Assembly: GCA_016271365.2 (NCBI GenBank)
Contig: CM057451.1
Location: forward strand, 371,649,501-371,713,500
Direction of reading: 5' to 3'
From: Neoceratodus forsteri
Lineage: Eukaryota; Chordata; Ceratodontiformes; Ceratodontidae
Length of the DNA: 64,000 nt
Shown piece by piece: positions 22,880-31,869 of the stretch (the stretch's first letter is position 1; the number at the start of each line of letters is the position of its first letter). Below the pieces are notes generated by a model that ran no database searches, was not told the DNA's origin, and was given only the letters and a program-made list of their open reading frames with translations. Made by a program: the position numbers and the translations under genes.

Positions 22880-24100
22880 GCTATCTCGGAAAGTGAGACC
22901 AAGACATACCAACGTAAAGTTCTAGGAGGAACTAGGACAAGCAGTGATTCCATCGACCTAAAACTTCTTACCCTAACTCTAGATGATGTCCTATCCCCCC
23001 CTCACCAAGCTTCTCAATCACTCCCTCATACTTTCACAATTCCCCCAGATCTGGAAATCCACTCTGGTTACACTAGTTTTTAAGAGTGGGAACAGATTAC
23101 TACCTGGGAATTATAGGCCAATAGCTATTCTTCCCCCGTTGTCCAAAACACTTGAAAGGATTGTTGCTGACTAGTTTGTGGTGTACCTGGAAAAATACAA
23201 CCTACAATGTGTCCAACAACATGGTTTTCGGAAAGGGTACAGCACATCTACGCCCCTACTGGAATTCACAGGTTTCATTCACCATACTCTTGTTCAGGTC
23301 AACTTGGTACAACCTTTATTGACCGGTCTAAAGCATTTAACAGGGTCAATCACTATTTGCTGACACCACATCAACTTACTGGGCTTGGAATATCTTCAGA
23401 GGCCCTAAAGTGGTTCACCAGCTATCTAGCAAACAGCACACAACAGGTGAGAATAGGGTCTGCCCTTTCTACTAAACTGCCTGTCTGCTCTGGGGTTCCT
23501 CAAGGATCGATACTGGGACCCCTTCTATTTAGCACCTTCCTCAATAATGTTCTGGCATCCTATTCTGAACCAGTACTCCTCTACGTGGATGATGCGGTCA
23601 ATTTCTCAAAGACTGATTCCCTCCTTCAGGCCCAACTTTAGGAAAGTTTTACTGAAGCAGAGTCCTGGTTCATCTCTCATAAGTTGGTACTTAATTGCAA
23701 AAAAACAAGGGTCATGCTCTTCCATGGTACCCACAGCAAGCAAAAAGCCAAACAATTGGTGATTAAAAATAGTGTGGGTGTTGTCCTTGATCAGACTCAA
23801 TCTTTTAAATACCTAGGAGTTACTCTGGATAGTACGCTCTCCTACTCCAACCATGTTGAGAATGTTGCCAAGGCAGTTAACATTTGCCTAGACCTTCTAC
23901 ACAGGCATAAAACACAGCCTTACTACCGAAGTCCTCAGATTGGCTATCCAAAGTTCAATTGTGTCTATTATTGACTATGGTTTGGTCATTTATGGTTCTG
24001 CCACAGACACAACCCTATGTTGGCTTGCCACAGCTCTGAATAAGGCATGCCATCTACTAACTGGAGCAGCGTATCGTACTCACACTTGTGACCTTTACTG
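22880..24100 (+). pseudogene. L2-3 ORF2 RT, frameshifted
   Basis: RT N-terminal block (VFKSGNRLLPGNYRPIAIL, PLSKTLERIVAD), QQHGFRKGYSTSTPLLEF, FIDRSKAFNRVNH (motif A), CSGVPQGSILGPLLF (motif B) and LLYVDDAVNF (motif C as YVDD, both Asp kept). Then KLVLNCKKTRVMLFHG, FKYLGVTLDSTLSYSNHV and IDYGLVIYGSATD. Interrupted at 24100 inside the C-terminal region; THTCDLY lies left of the insert, and the following codons resume at 25579. Frameshifts near 23100, 23330 and 23640. Confidence 0.85.
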
Positions 24101-25578
24101 TAACAGGAGGTCCAGTTTTGAAGGATAAAGCTAACACAGAGAAGATGCAATAACCCCCCCCCCCTTTTTTGGTTTCTGCTTTCACTCTATCCTGTCTTCT
24201 TCTGCTTATTCATATCTATCCTAATTTTCTTGTCAGGGTGGCCAACCTGGCAATTTTCTACTGCCTTTACTGTCCTTTTTGCTCTGGTATTAAAAACTTG
24301 CATCTTGTTATAATATATGTAAAGAAGTAGCTGTGTCACTTAAAGAAGCCCCAAAATGAGTAGAGGGCTGGGTTGTGGAAAAAAAGCCTTCAGTTACAAT
24401 TCAATTAGTAGTAAGGAAAGCTGAGACTGTAAAATTGCTGCAAACAGTGGAAAAAATGTTTTAGGCAACACAAACAAAGTACAGGTTTGCAGGAAAGTGC
24501 TATAGAACCTGTACAATTACTGTATGAGTTTAATACCCCTGTACCCAAACACTTAAGTTTAAATTTAGGAGGAAATTAAAGCAGCTGTGTTTGGTTGCTA
24601 TGGTGCAGATTCTAATAAGCCCCAAAGCAATGAAAAATGTACCCTTGTTTTAAAACACATTGAAAATGGGCTAAAGTAAAGTATAATTAAAACACTACAG
24701 GCAGATTAATTGGAGTTCTGTAAGTGTCAAAATTCATTCAAAAGGAGTTGTAATTACTGAAGTTAAGCCTTCTGTGTTTTAGAAGGCTGAGTTCCTCAGC
24801 AAGGCGTCGGCTGAAAGTGCAGCAGCCAGATAAGCTGTTTGAGAAAAATAATAAAAGGTTCTGGAAATATAAAACAAGGGATTTGGGAAGAAAATAATGC
24901 ATGACCAAAGATTAGAGTACCATATTATATGAAACAAAATACAGATGCTACAGTGGTTCACTTATGTGTGTTTTCCTTATATGAACAAAAAGACAAATAA
25001 AAAGCTATAACCTTATATGGAGGCAGATAGGGAGCGCGCCCCTCATCTCTCTTTTCCATGCTAAGGGTATAGACTGTTATTGGTTCTTAAACAGGTTTGG
25101 TTTATCCTTATACTTTTCATATTTGTAAAGAAAAGTTGTATTACCCAGAGGTCTGTCTCATGCTGTAAGGTCTTACTATAAGGCAAGCTGCCCCTGAAAT
25201 GGCAAGTTTTATAGATGCAAGGGAATCTGATGTCACAAAGGAGGAGGGGCTCAGTGAAAACCACACCCCTTTCCTTCACTATATAAACCCTTCACTAGGA
25301 GGCTTAGACAGATAGGTTGGTCAGTAGGGTTCTGACCAAGGTGAGAGAAGGATCTCAGCAAGGAGGTAATGTGCAGGCTTTCACATTAACTGAGGAAGGA
25401 GAGAACACAGGAATTTCTTTATAGCATCTGAAGCAAGAAATATATCTTGATGTTTGAAATGATGTAAAGAAATATCACCATATTTTTCCTTTCTGTAAAT
25501 ATTGGATTTTTTTTTTGGTTTTGTGTTTTTCTAAAATAAAATGATAAAGTATGCATCATAATCTGGTTATATGATCTG
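24101..25578 (+). mobile_element. LTR-like insertion (possible solo LTR) in L2-3
   Basis: A 1.48 kb insert flanked by the 7 bp direct repeat TTTACTG (24094-24100 and 25579-25585), which splits an otherwise continuous L2 reading frame. Near its right end it has a TATA-like ACTATATAAACCC (25278-25290) followed 250 bp later by AATAAAATGATAAA (25534), the order expected for an LTR promoter and poly(A) signal. It has no coding capacity and no clear TG…CA ends. It could equally be another non-coding mobile element. Confidence 0.5.
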
Positions 25579-25890
25579 TTTACTGAGACGCACATGTTTA
25601 CAACAAGCAAACTGGCTTCAACTCCAGGCTCACATTGAATATCAAGCCTGCCTTCTGGATAAGAAGGCAGATCTTGGTCTCCTACCACCCGGTTCCCTTC
25701 AGCTTTTCAGTCCCTTCCGGGGCACTCGTAGCACACGAAGTTCTGTGAGCCAAACTTTTACTGTCCCTCGCTGTTGAACCTCGCTCCGACAGCAATCCAT
25801 AGCAGTTACAGCTGCTAACTTATTTAATTCCCTTCCTCCTGAGATTGCGACGACTGCAACTTTGGGACCATTTAAGTGGAAGCTGCGTCA
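25579..25890 (+). pseudogene. L2-3 ORF2 C-terminal tail
   Basis: Continuation of L2-3 coding sequence beyond the LTR-like insert: LQAHIEYQACLLDKKADLGL corresponds to LHYQTCLLAKKSLLGLFS in L2-1 (6898-6957). It ends in a degenerate C-terminus with several stops, then 3' UTR. Confidence 0.75.
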
Positions 25891-27270
25891 ATCCCTAGTT
25901 TCCAGCACATCTTGTGACTGCTATATCTAATCTCTGCTGACAGTTAAATGCACTGGGACCTCCCTCTTTTACCATTTGCCCCTGTATAGCCCTATCTTGT
26001 TGCTGTGCTATTCCACTCACAGCACTTCGGCCCTTGTCCGTTTCCCATTCCTGCCCTCTTTTCATCCTACCTCATCCCCCATTCCTTTACCCCTCCACTC
26101 CCACTTCCCCCTCCCTCCAGTTGCCTCACCTTGTTCTCTCCCTCTACCCCCCAACCCCTGTGGGTCTTTCCTGCATAAGCTTCATTGTGCAATCTCCCTC
26201 CTTGCTCTTATTTTGCTCCTTCCACCCCCCAATTCACCCCCAGTCCTTCTCTTCTTGTAATCCCTTTCACCCCTCTTCAGACAAGGCCATCGGCTGCACT
26301 TGACAATATTTATCTTGCCATATTGTTCTTTTGTTTATGTAATTACTTTCTTCATGTTGTACTACTTACTGAAACCATTGTAATTTGCTATTCTTGTGAC
26401 TTGATGTGGAACCTCTGTAAAAGAGTCCTTGGCTCAAAGGTCTTTCCAATTTGTTAAAAAATAATAAAAAAAACCTAAATTGGCTACCCCCGGAACTCAG
26501 AGCCAATTTAGCCCTTGCCTCCCTTATTAATAAAACCCTGTGTACAGGCACCCCCCTCCACACACACAGTTAGCTAGGCAGATCTCCCTCATCAATCTCC
26601 CCACCTCTCATTCTGCCTCTAACAACAACACTGCTGTCCTGCTGTTTCGCACCAACATGGGTCAACGGTCCTTTTCTTTTCATGCTGCCTATTTATGGAA
26701 CTCAATACCTCTGCCAATCAAAATAAAAAAAAAAAAAAACACTTTCCCAACCTTCATGAAGCTGCTGAAATCTCATTACTCCTCATCTACTGCATGTCAG
26801 TGCTGTCGCTAATCTCCCTCCCCTCATCCACCCCAATCTACTCCTATTAGCTCTCCCTATTGTGGCACCCACATCCCCTACCCTTACCTTAGTGTCATCT
26901 CCTAATTTTTTGCTCTATTTGTTGCTCACCTGCACCCCCTATCCTTACCCTAGTGTTATCTCCTAATTACCCCTCCCCTGTATGGTACACTACTTCTCTT
27001 TCTCTGTACCTTTGTTCTTACTATCCCCCCCATTAGGTGGGTAGCTTCTGTACATTTGTACACAGTTTCCCTATGGTTAAATACTGTTTCACCTTTGTAA
27101 ATACTATGCCGTGTAAATGAATACTGTAAATATTGCTATATCTATGTTATGTATCTCTGCTCTCACCTGTGCTACTGCACCCGGTCATGCCTGAAAAAGC
27201 CTTTCATGCAAGTGTACTTACCTGGTTACCCAAGTTAAATACATATATAAATACATAAATGAATAAACCC

Positions 27271-27735
27271 ATCTTTTCTTCTCCAGCTACCCAAGCCGCT
27301 GTCCAAAAATAAAGCACTGTTAATTGTTTGGATTCCTGTGTGTGTGAGCCCTGAGTTTGTGCAATCTGACTGAAGTGTTTGCTGGTAAAGGTAATAATCG
27401 TAGGTGGTCCCCAGGGAGTGACTTGTCCAGGACAGGGAGATGGGTAGGTATCGCATCCCAGAGGGTGGCACTATACACAACATCTTGACCACTTATTCTG
27501 AGTGGAGACACTGTGCTATTTATTATTTTGGGACGAGCCCCCCCCCCCACTGCCGGAGAATGAATGAACCCAATCCCTTCAACCAGGTGTGCTCCTTTAC
27601 AGTTACCAGGCAGAGGTGTGAACCTCGTCTCTGCGCCAAAGGGGGTGTGTGTGTCACACTACGAATCCTCCAGCCCAGCACACCTCGGCATAAACAGAAA
27701 AACTAATCAAGGGGAGGAGCCCAATCAAATCTGAG
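27271..27735. other. Unassigned segment with AATAAA and a short repeat-rich tract
   Basis: No gene recognised. AATAAAGCACTG at 27308 followed by a CTGTGTGTGTGAGCCCTGA stretch is LTR-like, and there is a poly-C run at 27540. It is not sufficient to name an element. Confidence 0.3.
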
Positions 27736-28205
27736 GCACTACCATACTCTAAAGATGACAGGAATCAGAGGCTCACTCACCATATATTAATTCTATTTTA
27801 TTACACAACTTCCAAATATATAACAATTCCAACATTTCGGGCTCTAGTTACCCCTTCTTCAGGGAATCTGGAAACTAATAAATAGTCCATTCTAAATAAA
27901 ATTTAAATTAATTTAAAGGCCTGTATATACATTAAATGCTGTTTATCAAATAATGCTACTTAAATAGCCTGCACTTCAGTCTTTCAGTGCACGACTAGTA
28001 TATTCCTACTTAAACGCCCATTACAAGTCTATTTTCCAGGCTAACAAACAAACTTATTTTCTATACATCCATTTTTAACTTATAATTCCCACATCAGGGG
28101 CTACACAACTGATAAATAAAAACATTAAAAATAAATCACCTCAGACTTCAAGCCCATGTTGTTATAATCCTGAAGATACTGTAGTAGGAAACCCTGTCTC
28201 GGGTA
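27736..28205 (-). mobile_element. Penelope-related terminal fragment (PLE-a)
   Basis: The interval 27745-27975 is an inverted copy of 55640-55400, which adjoins a Penelope-type GIY-YIG endonuclease. Shared words include AATCAGAGGCTCACTCACCA, CTTCAGGGAATCTGGAAAC and CATTCTAAATAAAAT. Similarity ends just after AGCCTGCAC (about 27973); the remaining 230 bp are AT-rich and unassigned. It carries a hammerhead-like motif on the minus strand. Confidence 0.6.
27811..27872 (-). ncRNA. Hammerhead-ribozyme-like motif in PLE-a
   Basis: On the minus strand: CUGAAGA (27862-27856), a stem II candidate closed by GGG/CCC, then GAAA (27838-27835). Flanking stem I arms UCCAGAU (27872-27866) and AUUUGGA (27817-27811) pair over 7 bp. 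One extra A sits after the CUGAAGA box, so the core is imperfect. The copy at 55468 keeps stem I with a compensating change. Hammerheads in Penelope terminal repeats are established; activity here is inferred and doubtful. Confidence 0.55.
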
Positions 28206-29479
28206 TAGTCATTTATGCAACCAGTTAAATCAATCAATCTTTATTTCACCAGGCGAAACATCACTGAGATAAAACTAATTTCTAAGATGGACCTGGACAA
28301 GTAAAACAGTACAAAAAGTAACAGTAACAAAACATATAGGTTTTAGAACTAGAACAGGTTGAGAAGCAGTACACAAACATGTCTCTTTTATCACATGCTT
28401 GTGCTGTCTTTAAATATACTTCCATATACAAATAAGCCTGTTTTTAGATGCTGCTACAACATATTCTGCGCAAACTTTCTTCAATCGGTGGTTCCCCAGA
28501 AAATTTTGGAAAAATGGGGGCATTTGTCAGCTGTGATTCATAAGGTTCCCATCTCTGATTTTTGTTTTTTTGTTCCCATTTCTTTGTCCGAGTCCTTTTA
28601 CGTTCCTTTTCCTCCCACAGGTTTCTTTGTAGATCTATGTCCCCTCTCTTTTTATGTTTGCTTGCATGCACAGTGCACAAGAAACATACTGAGATAGTAG
28701 AGCATTGCAGAGGTGTGACAGTGTTGTGCCCAATGCAGTGGACGCTTTAATGGGCGCATCCCTCGGCCACCAATTAACACTGAAGCTGCCGATGATGGCA
28801 GTTTCAGAGTGAGTGCTGCACTTGAAAGAAATCTGCCACTGCAATTGGGCAGTTTCGTCACTGCAGCAGCAGTCCCCCTTCCCTCCCAACCAGGCACACA
28901 GCAGGACAACACATTTAAATGTTAGCTCCCTCCCACTGCTGCTGCCCGCCCCCTCCATCCCCTGCCAACATCAGGGTGCTCAATCCCCGTGTCAGCATGT
29001 ATCCCCTCTCTACGCATTAATGTGTCACACTGGGAGCCCAACCCAGTGTGCCAAATAATACTACTATGATGTTTCCGACACCGGGATGCCTACTCCCTGT
29101 GTCAGATGTGCCCCCCCAATGCCCCTATGTTCTCAGCCGACCTCAGGGTGCCCAATCCCCAGGTTGGCACTGATCCCCCTCCCCAATACTCTGGCAAACT
29201 GGGAGCCCAACCCAGTGTGCCGAAATCCATTTTGTTAATATTTCACCTGTAAAAAAGAAAACAGTCCTACAACATCTTTTTTTTTAAACCTAAAAAAAAT
29301 GGTCCCTCGTCGTTCCTGCCGGCACCCCTCGCCCAACCTGCACCCTCCCTCTGCGCACCTCTCCTCCCTGCACCCCCTTCACCTATACTTACCTCTGGAG
29401 GTCAGGAGCAGAGATCTTCTATGGACCTGGAACACGTCTGAGCTCTTCAAAGACCAACCGGGAACTGAAGAAATGACAG
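28206..29479. other. Unassigned repeat-rich segment
   Basis: No coding sequence supported. CAATCTTTATTTCACCAGG (about 28232-28250) followed by CACTGAGAT has the style of a SINE or LINE 3' end. From 28960 to 29225 a unit of about 167 bp is present twice, marked by ACTGGGAGCCCAACCCAGTG at about 29029 and 29196. The rest is unique-looking. Confidence 0.4.
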
Positions 29480-29737
29480 TAAGCCCTATAATGGCAGTCA
29501 ATGGGGGGTTTTCAACTTAGGTTGATATCTCAGCCAGTGTTTGGAGTTTTGATCCCAAATTTTCAACATGGGATTCTTGGGACCCCATCTCATGAACCCT
29601 GGCACTGTCATTTCGTTTCTCCGTCCCAAAAGGTGATTTTGCATTCGCTGTGCGGAATCACCTTTCGGGATCAATTAACGAAATGACAGTGCCACTGTTC
29701 ATCCTTCCCGAAATGTGTTTTTACAGCTGTGGCACAG
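29480..29737. repeat. Foldback repeat hosting DIRS-D, left part
   Basis: Contains a hairpin of about 110 bp: TGGCACTGTCATTTCGTT (about 29599) is the inverse of AACGAAATGACAGTGCCA (about 29678), around a loop centred near 29648. The same family continues at 46370-46790, on the other side of DIRS-D; there GAAATGTGTTTTCGCACCTG (about 46642) parallels GAAATGTGTTTTTACAGCTG (about 29710). Confidence 0.75.
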
Positions 29738-29933
29738 AAGAAAAAATTACTCACCTTAGTAACTGTGTTTCTTCTAATGGAGTCTTGCTGTATTCTGACA
29801 ATATGCAGTTAGCCCCAGCACTTGAACTGCTTCGGAGAGGAAAGAGTTAACTCTATGCCAGAGCATAGAACATTGAGCTCGAGCTTGGTTCAAACCTCTG
29901 TCTGCTGCACTTCCAAGTGTAACCGTCAGATTC
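29738..29933. repeat. DIRS-D left inverted terminal repeat
   Basis: Begins AAGAAAAAATTACTCACC like DIRS-C. Inner part (CTGTATTCTGACAATATGC to AAGTGTAACCGTCAGATTCT) is the inverse of 46206-46353. Confidence 0.92.
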
Positions 29934-30072
29934 TTATGAGCTAATACCAACTAGCTACACCTACTGTGTGGAAATTGCAAAATTACTAGCCTAGAGGGCA
30001 ACCAAATATTTTGGATTCCAAAAGACTCACATCGAGAAATCCAAAAGAAAAACTAGGTAGTGAGCTATAAAT

Positions 30073-30285
30073 GAAAATTACGTACCTACTGTAATTTTTG
30101 ATCTTCTCTTGTATCTTCTCCATTCATTACTGCTTAGGTTCAGCCCCGTGGCGTGCACCTACAGTATTTTTATTTTTTTTAAATAGAGAATTAGGCGCCA
30201 ATGGTGCACGCCCCCAAAGTGACGACTACACGGTGCGCAAGGGCAGCCGCGGGCACCGAGACCTCCTACATCCCAATTCTGTTAG
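30073..30285. repeat. DIRS-E left inverted terminal repeat
   Basis: Starts GAAAATTACGTACCTACTGT. The segment CGGTGCGCAAGGGCAGCCGC…CCTCCTACATCCC is the inverse of 34368-34425. The outer 70 bp are repeated in reverse complement in the ICR. Confidence 0.85.
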
Positions 30286-30949
30286 CCAGAGGCGCCAAAT
30301 AAGGCAAGAATAAAAGAGCGAGTAGGGAGCCGAGGGATAGAAAAAAGAAAAGATATAAACTGAAAAAGGCATAAGCCGGTAGAGGACACAAAACAAGAGA
30401 GGGGATCTACCTAAAGGGGCCGTAGGGCCTCACTGTTGGGGTAGCTCCAAGGCAGGAACAGATAAGGAAGGGAAGGGAAAGAAGAAGAAGAGGAAAAAGA
30501 GGACAGAGGGATGTGGGGAGGGAGAACTCTGCCAAATTAGAGGTTGGTTTGAGGTTTATAAGCTCGGAACCAAGAACAAGGGAGCAAGGATCCCACTGGA
30601 TGGAATTTTGAGAGAAGGCTCAACTGAGCCGTTTGAGCAGTTTGGATACAAAGGCAGATGCTCTACACCTCCCGTCATCCCCAACCCTTTAAACTGTAGC
30701 TGAGAGCTCACAGACTGCCAAAGCAGAAAGTCTATTCCGAAAGGAGAGCGCCCAACTTAGCAAGGGAAAAAGTTTATCTAGCACTTTAAGTGTTAACATG
30801 TGTGTGGGGGGGGACGCCCTAAGAAGGCACCCCTTTAGATAAAGAAAGAATGGGAACTCAATCTGACTCCCTGAGGACAAGCGAAGATCGCCAACTCAGA
30901 AGAGTGATGTCAGGACAGAGAAGTATCAGAGACTGACATAGGAGATCAG
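30286..30949. other. DIRS-E purine-rich noncoding region
   Basis: Between the left repeat and the hammerhead-bearing insert. Rich in AG (AAGAAGAAGAAGAGGAAAAA near 30482). No reading frame with recognisable content. In DIRS-C the equivalent interval is only about 270 bp, so E has extra sequence here. Confidence 0.45.
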
Positions 30950-31337
30950 AGAAATACAAAATCACACATGCCTCCACAATGCAAAGCATCATGGGCTGCC
31001 TAAGCAAATCACCACAGAATATTATGCTGGTTCAACTTTAAGCAGAAATGCATGGTGCCGAAAGGCCTCTCACACAGTTTGCAAAGGGTACCAACAGAAG
31101 ACAGACACGTGTTTCGTCCTACCAGGACTCATCAGTATGCCTCGTCTGTTTGACACCCCAGTGGAATGAACCAGCTACCCTAAGATGGTCTATCTGGGTT
31201 ATGTTGTGGTGAACCCAATTAAAACAAAAAACAATTTAAAACACAAAGAACCTCTGTGTGCAAGCACTGAGGCAATGGTTACCACCAAAGGCATTTGCCT
31301 GGGAAGCCAAGTTTCAAAGAAATACAAAATCACACAT
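30950..31337. mobile_element. Short hammerhead-bearing insert with 20 bp direct repeats
   Basis: AGAAATACAAAATCACACAT occurs at 30950-30969 and again at 31318-31337, bracketing about 348 bp with no coding capacity. CATAGGAGATCAG also occurs just before the first repeat (30937) and at the end of the second (31335), so a local duplication may have contributed. The insert holds a complete hammerhead motif on the minus strand. It may be a non-autonomous Penelope-related or retrozyme-like element; that family call is inference. Confidence 0.6.
31093..31150 (-). ncRNA. Hammerhead ribozyme motif (type I layout), well-formed core
   Basis: On the minus strand: stem I 5' arm AACAGACGAGGCAUA (31150-31136), CUGAUGA (31135-31129), stem II GUCC-UGGUA-GGAC (31128-31116, four Watson-Crick pairs), GAAAC (31115-31111), a minimal stem III (AC paired with GU around loop ACGU), cleavage triplet GUC (31106-31104), then stem I 3' arm UGUCUUCUGUU (31103-31093). 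Stem I pairs AACAGA with UCUGUU distally and three pairs next to the core, leaving an internal loop as natural hammerheads have. Every conserved core base is present. Predicted self-cleavage lies between 31104 and 31103. Seen in sequence; catalysis is inferred. Confidence 0.85.
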
Positions 31338-31650
31338 AGGAGATCAGGGCTTGTCAGAGGGGACCTTTAAAGATGACAGAGCCAGCAACTGGCTGGTCTC
31401 CTAAACTGTGAATTGAACAGCATGTCCCAGAGAAGACTAATAAGTCACCCCTAGGGGTAGTCAGAAAGAGTGCTCTGAGGATATCACAAGTCCCACTCGT
31501 TCCCCTTCTCCCTCAGAAAAGGTATCTGTTCAGATGAACAGACACACAGGTTTTTTTTTTTTTGCATTAAGGCCAACAAGGAAGAGGGGAGGAATGAGCA
31601 GGGAGGAGGAGAATCCGAAGTAGGAGGCCCTAGAGGGGAATGTGGGCGGG

Positions 31651-31755
31651 TATCAGTAATGAATGGTGAAGACACAAGAGATCAAGAATTACAGTATGTA
31701 TGTAATTTTCATATCTTCCCTTGTCAATCTTCACTACTCATTACTGCTTGGGTGA
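31651..31755. other. DIRS-E internal complementary region
   Basis: 31651-31710 is the reverse complement of the left end (AATTACAGTATGTATGTAAT versus ATTACGTACCTACTGTAATT) and 31713-31755 of the right end (ATCTTCCCTTGTCAATCTTC). This shows the element is a genuine DIRS unit despite lacking pol genes. Confidence 0.88.
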
Positions 31756-31869
31756 GTATCAAGCCACCCCACAGGGGCACAAGAAAAGCCCTGTGGGAAC
31801 AAGACCCACAGCCTCCTGTTGGTGGAAAACAGAAGGGAGAGACCCTGGGCTAATCAAATGAAAAGCCTA

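Larger units (their letters stand above)
22832..26475 (+). mobile_element. L2-type LINE (L2-3), split by an LTR-like insert
   Basis: A plus-strand, 5'-truncated L2 inserted in L2-2. Coding remnants lie at 22880-24100 and 25579-25890; the 3' UTR ends near 26475 with GGCTCAAAGGTCTTTCC and an A-rich tail, the same ending style as L2-1 (GACTCAAAGGTTGT). A short repeated CTAAAT at both borders may be a remnant target-site duplication. Confidence 0.82.
22091..27270 (+). mobile_element. L2-type LINE (L2-2), split by L2-3
   Basis: The 5' piece (22091-22831) carries RT motifs B and C. The 3' piece (26476-27270) continues the same coding region (NWLPPELRANLALASL) and ends with an L2-type tail (TACATAAATGAATAAA). 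The broken codon context joins across the inserted L2-3: left edge GTGCTAAATG, right edge CCTAAATTGG. The 5' end is truncated inside RT. Confidence 0.82.

Noticed and set aside
27300..27400. Retroviral LTR plus primer-binding site
   Set aside because: Only AATAAA and GT-rich text are present; no TG…CA ends, no paired LTR, no gag or pol nearby.
28165..28195. CTGAAGA…GGAAAC on the plus strand as a further hammerhead
   Set aside because: Spacing is right, but stem II has no G-C closing pair and no stem I arms pair convincingly.
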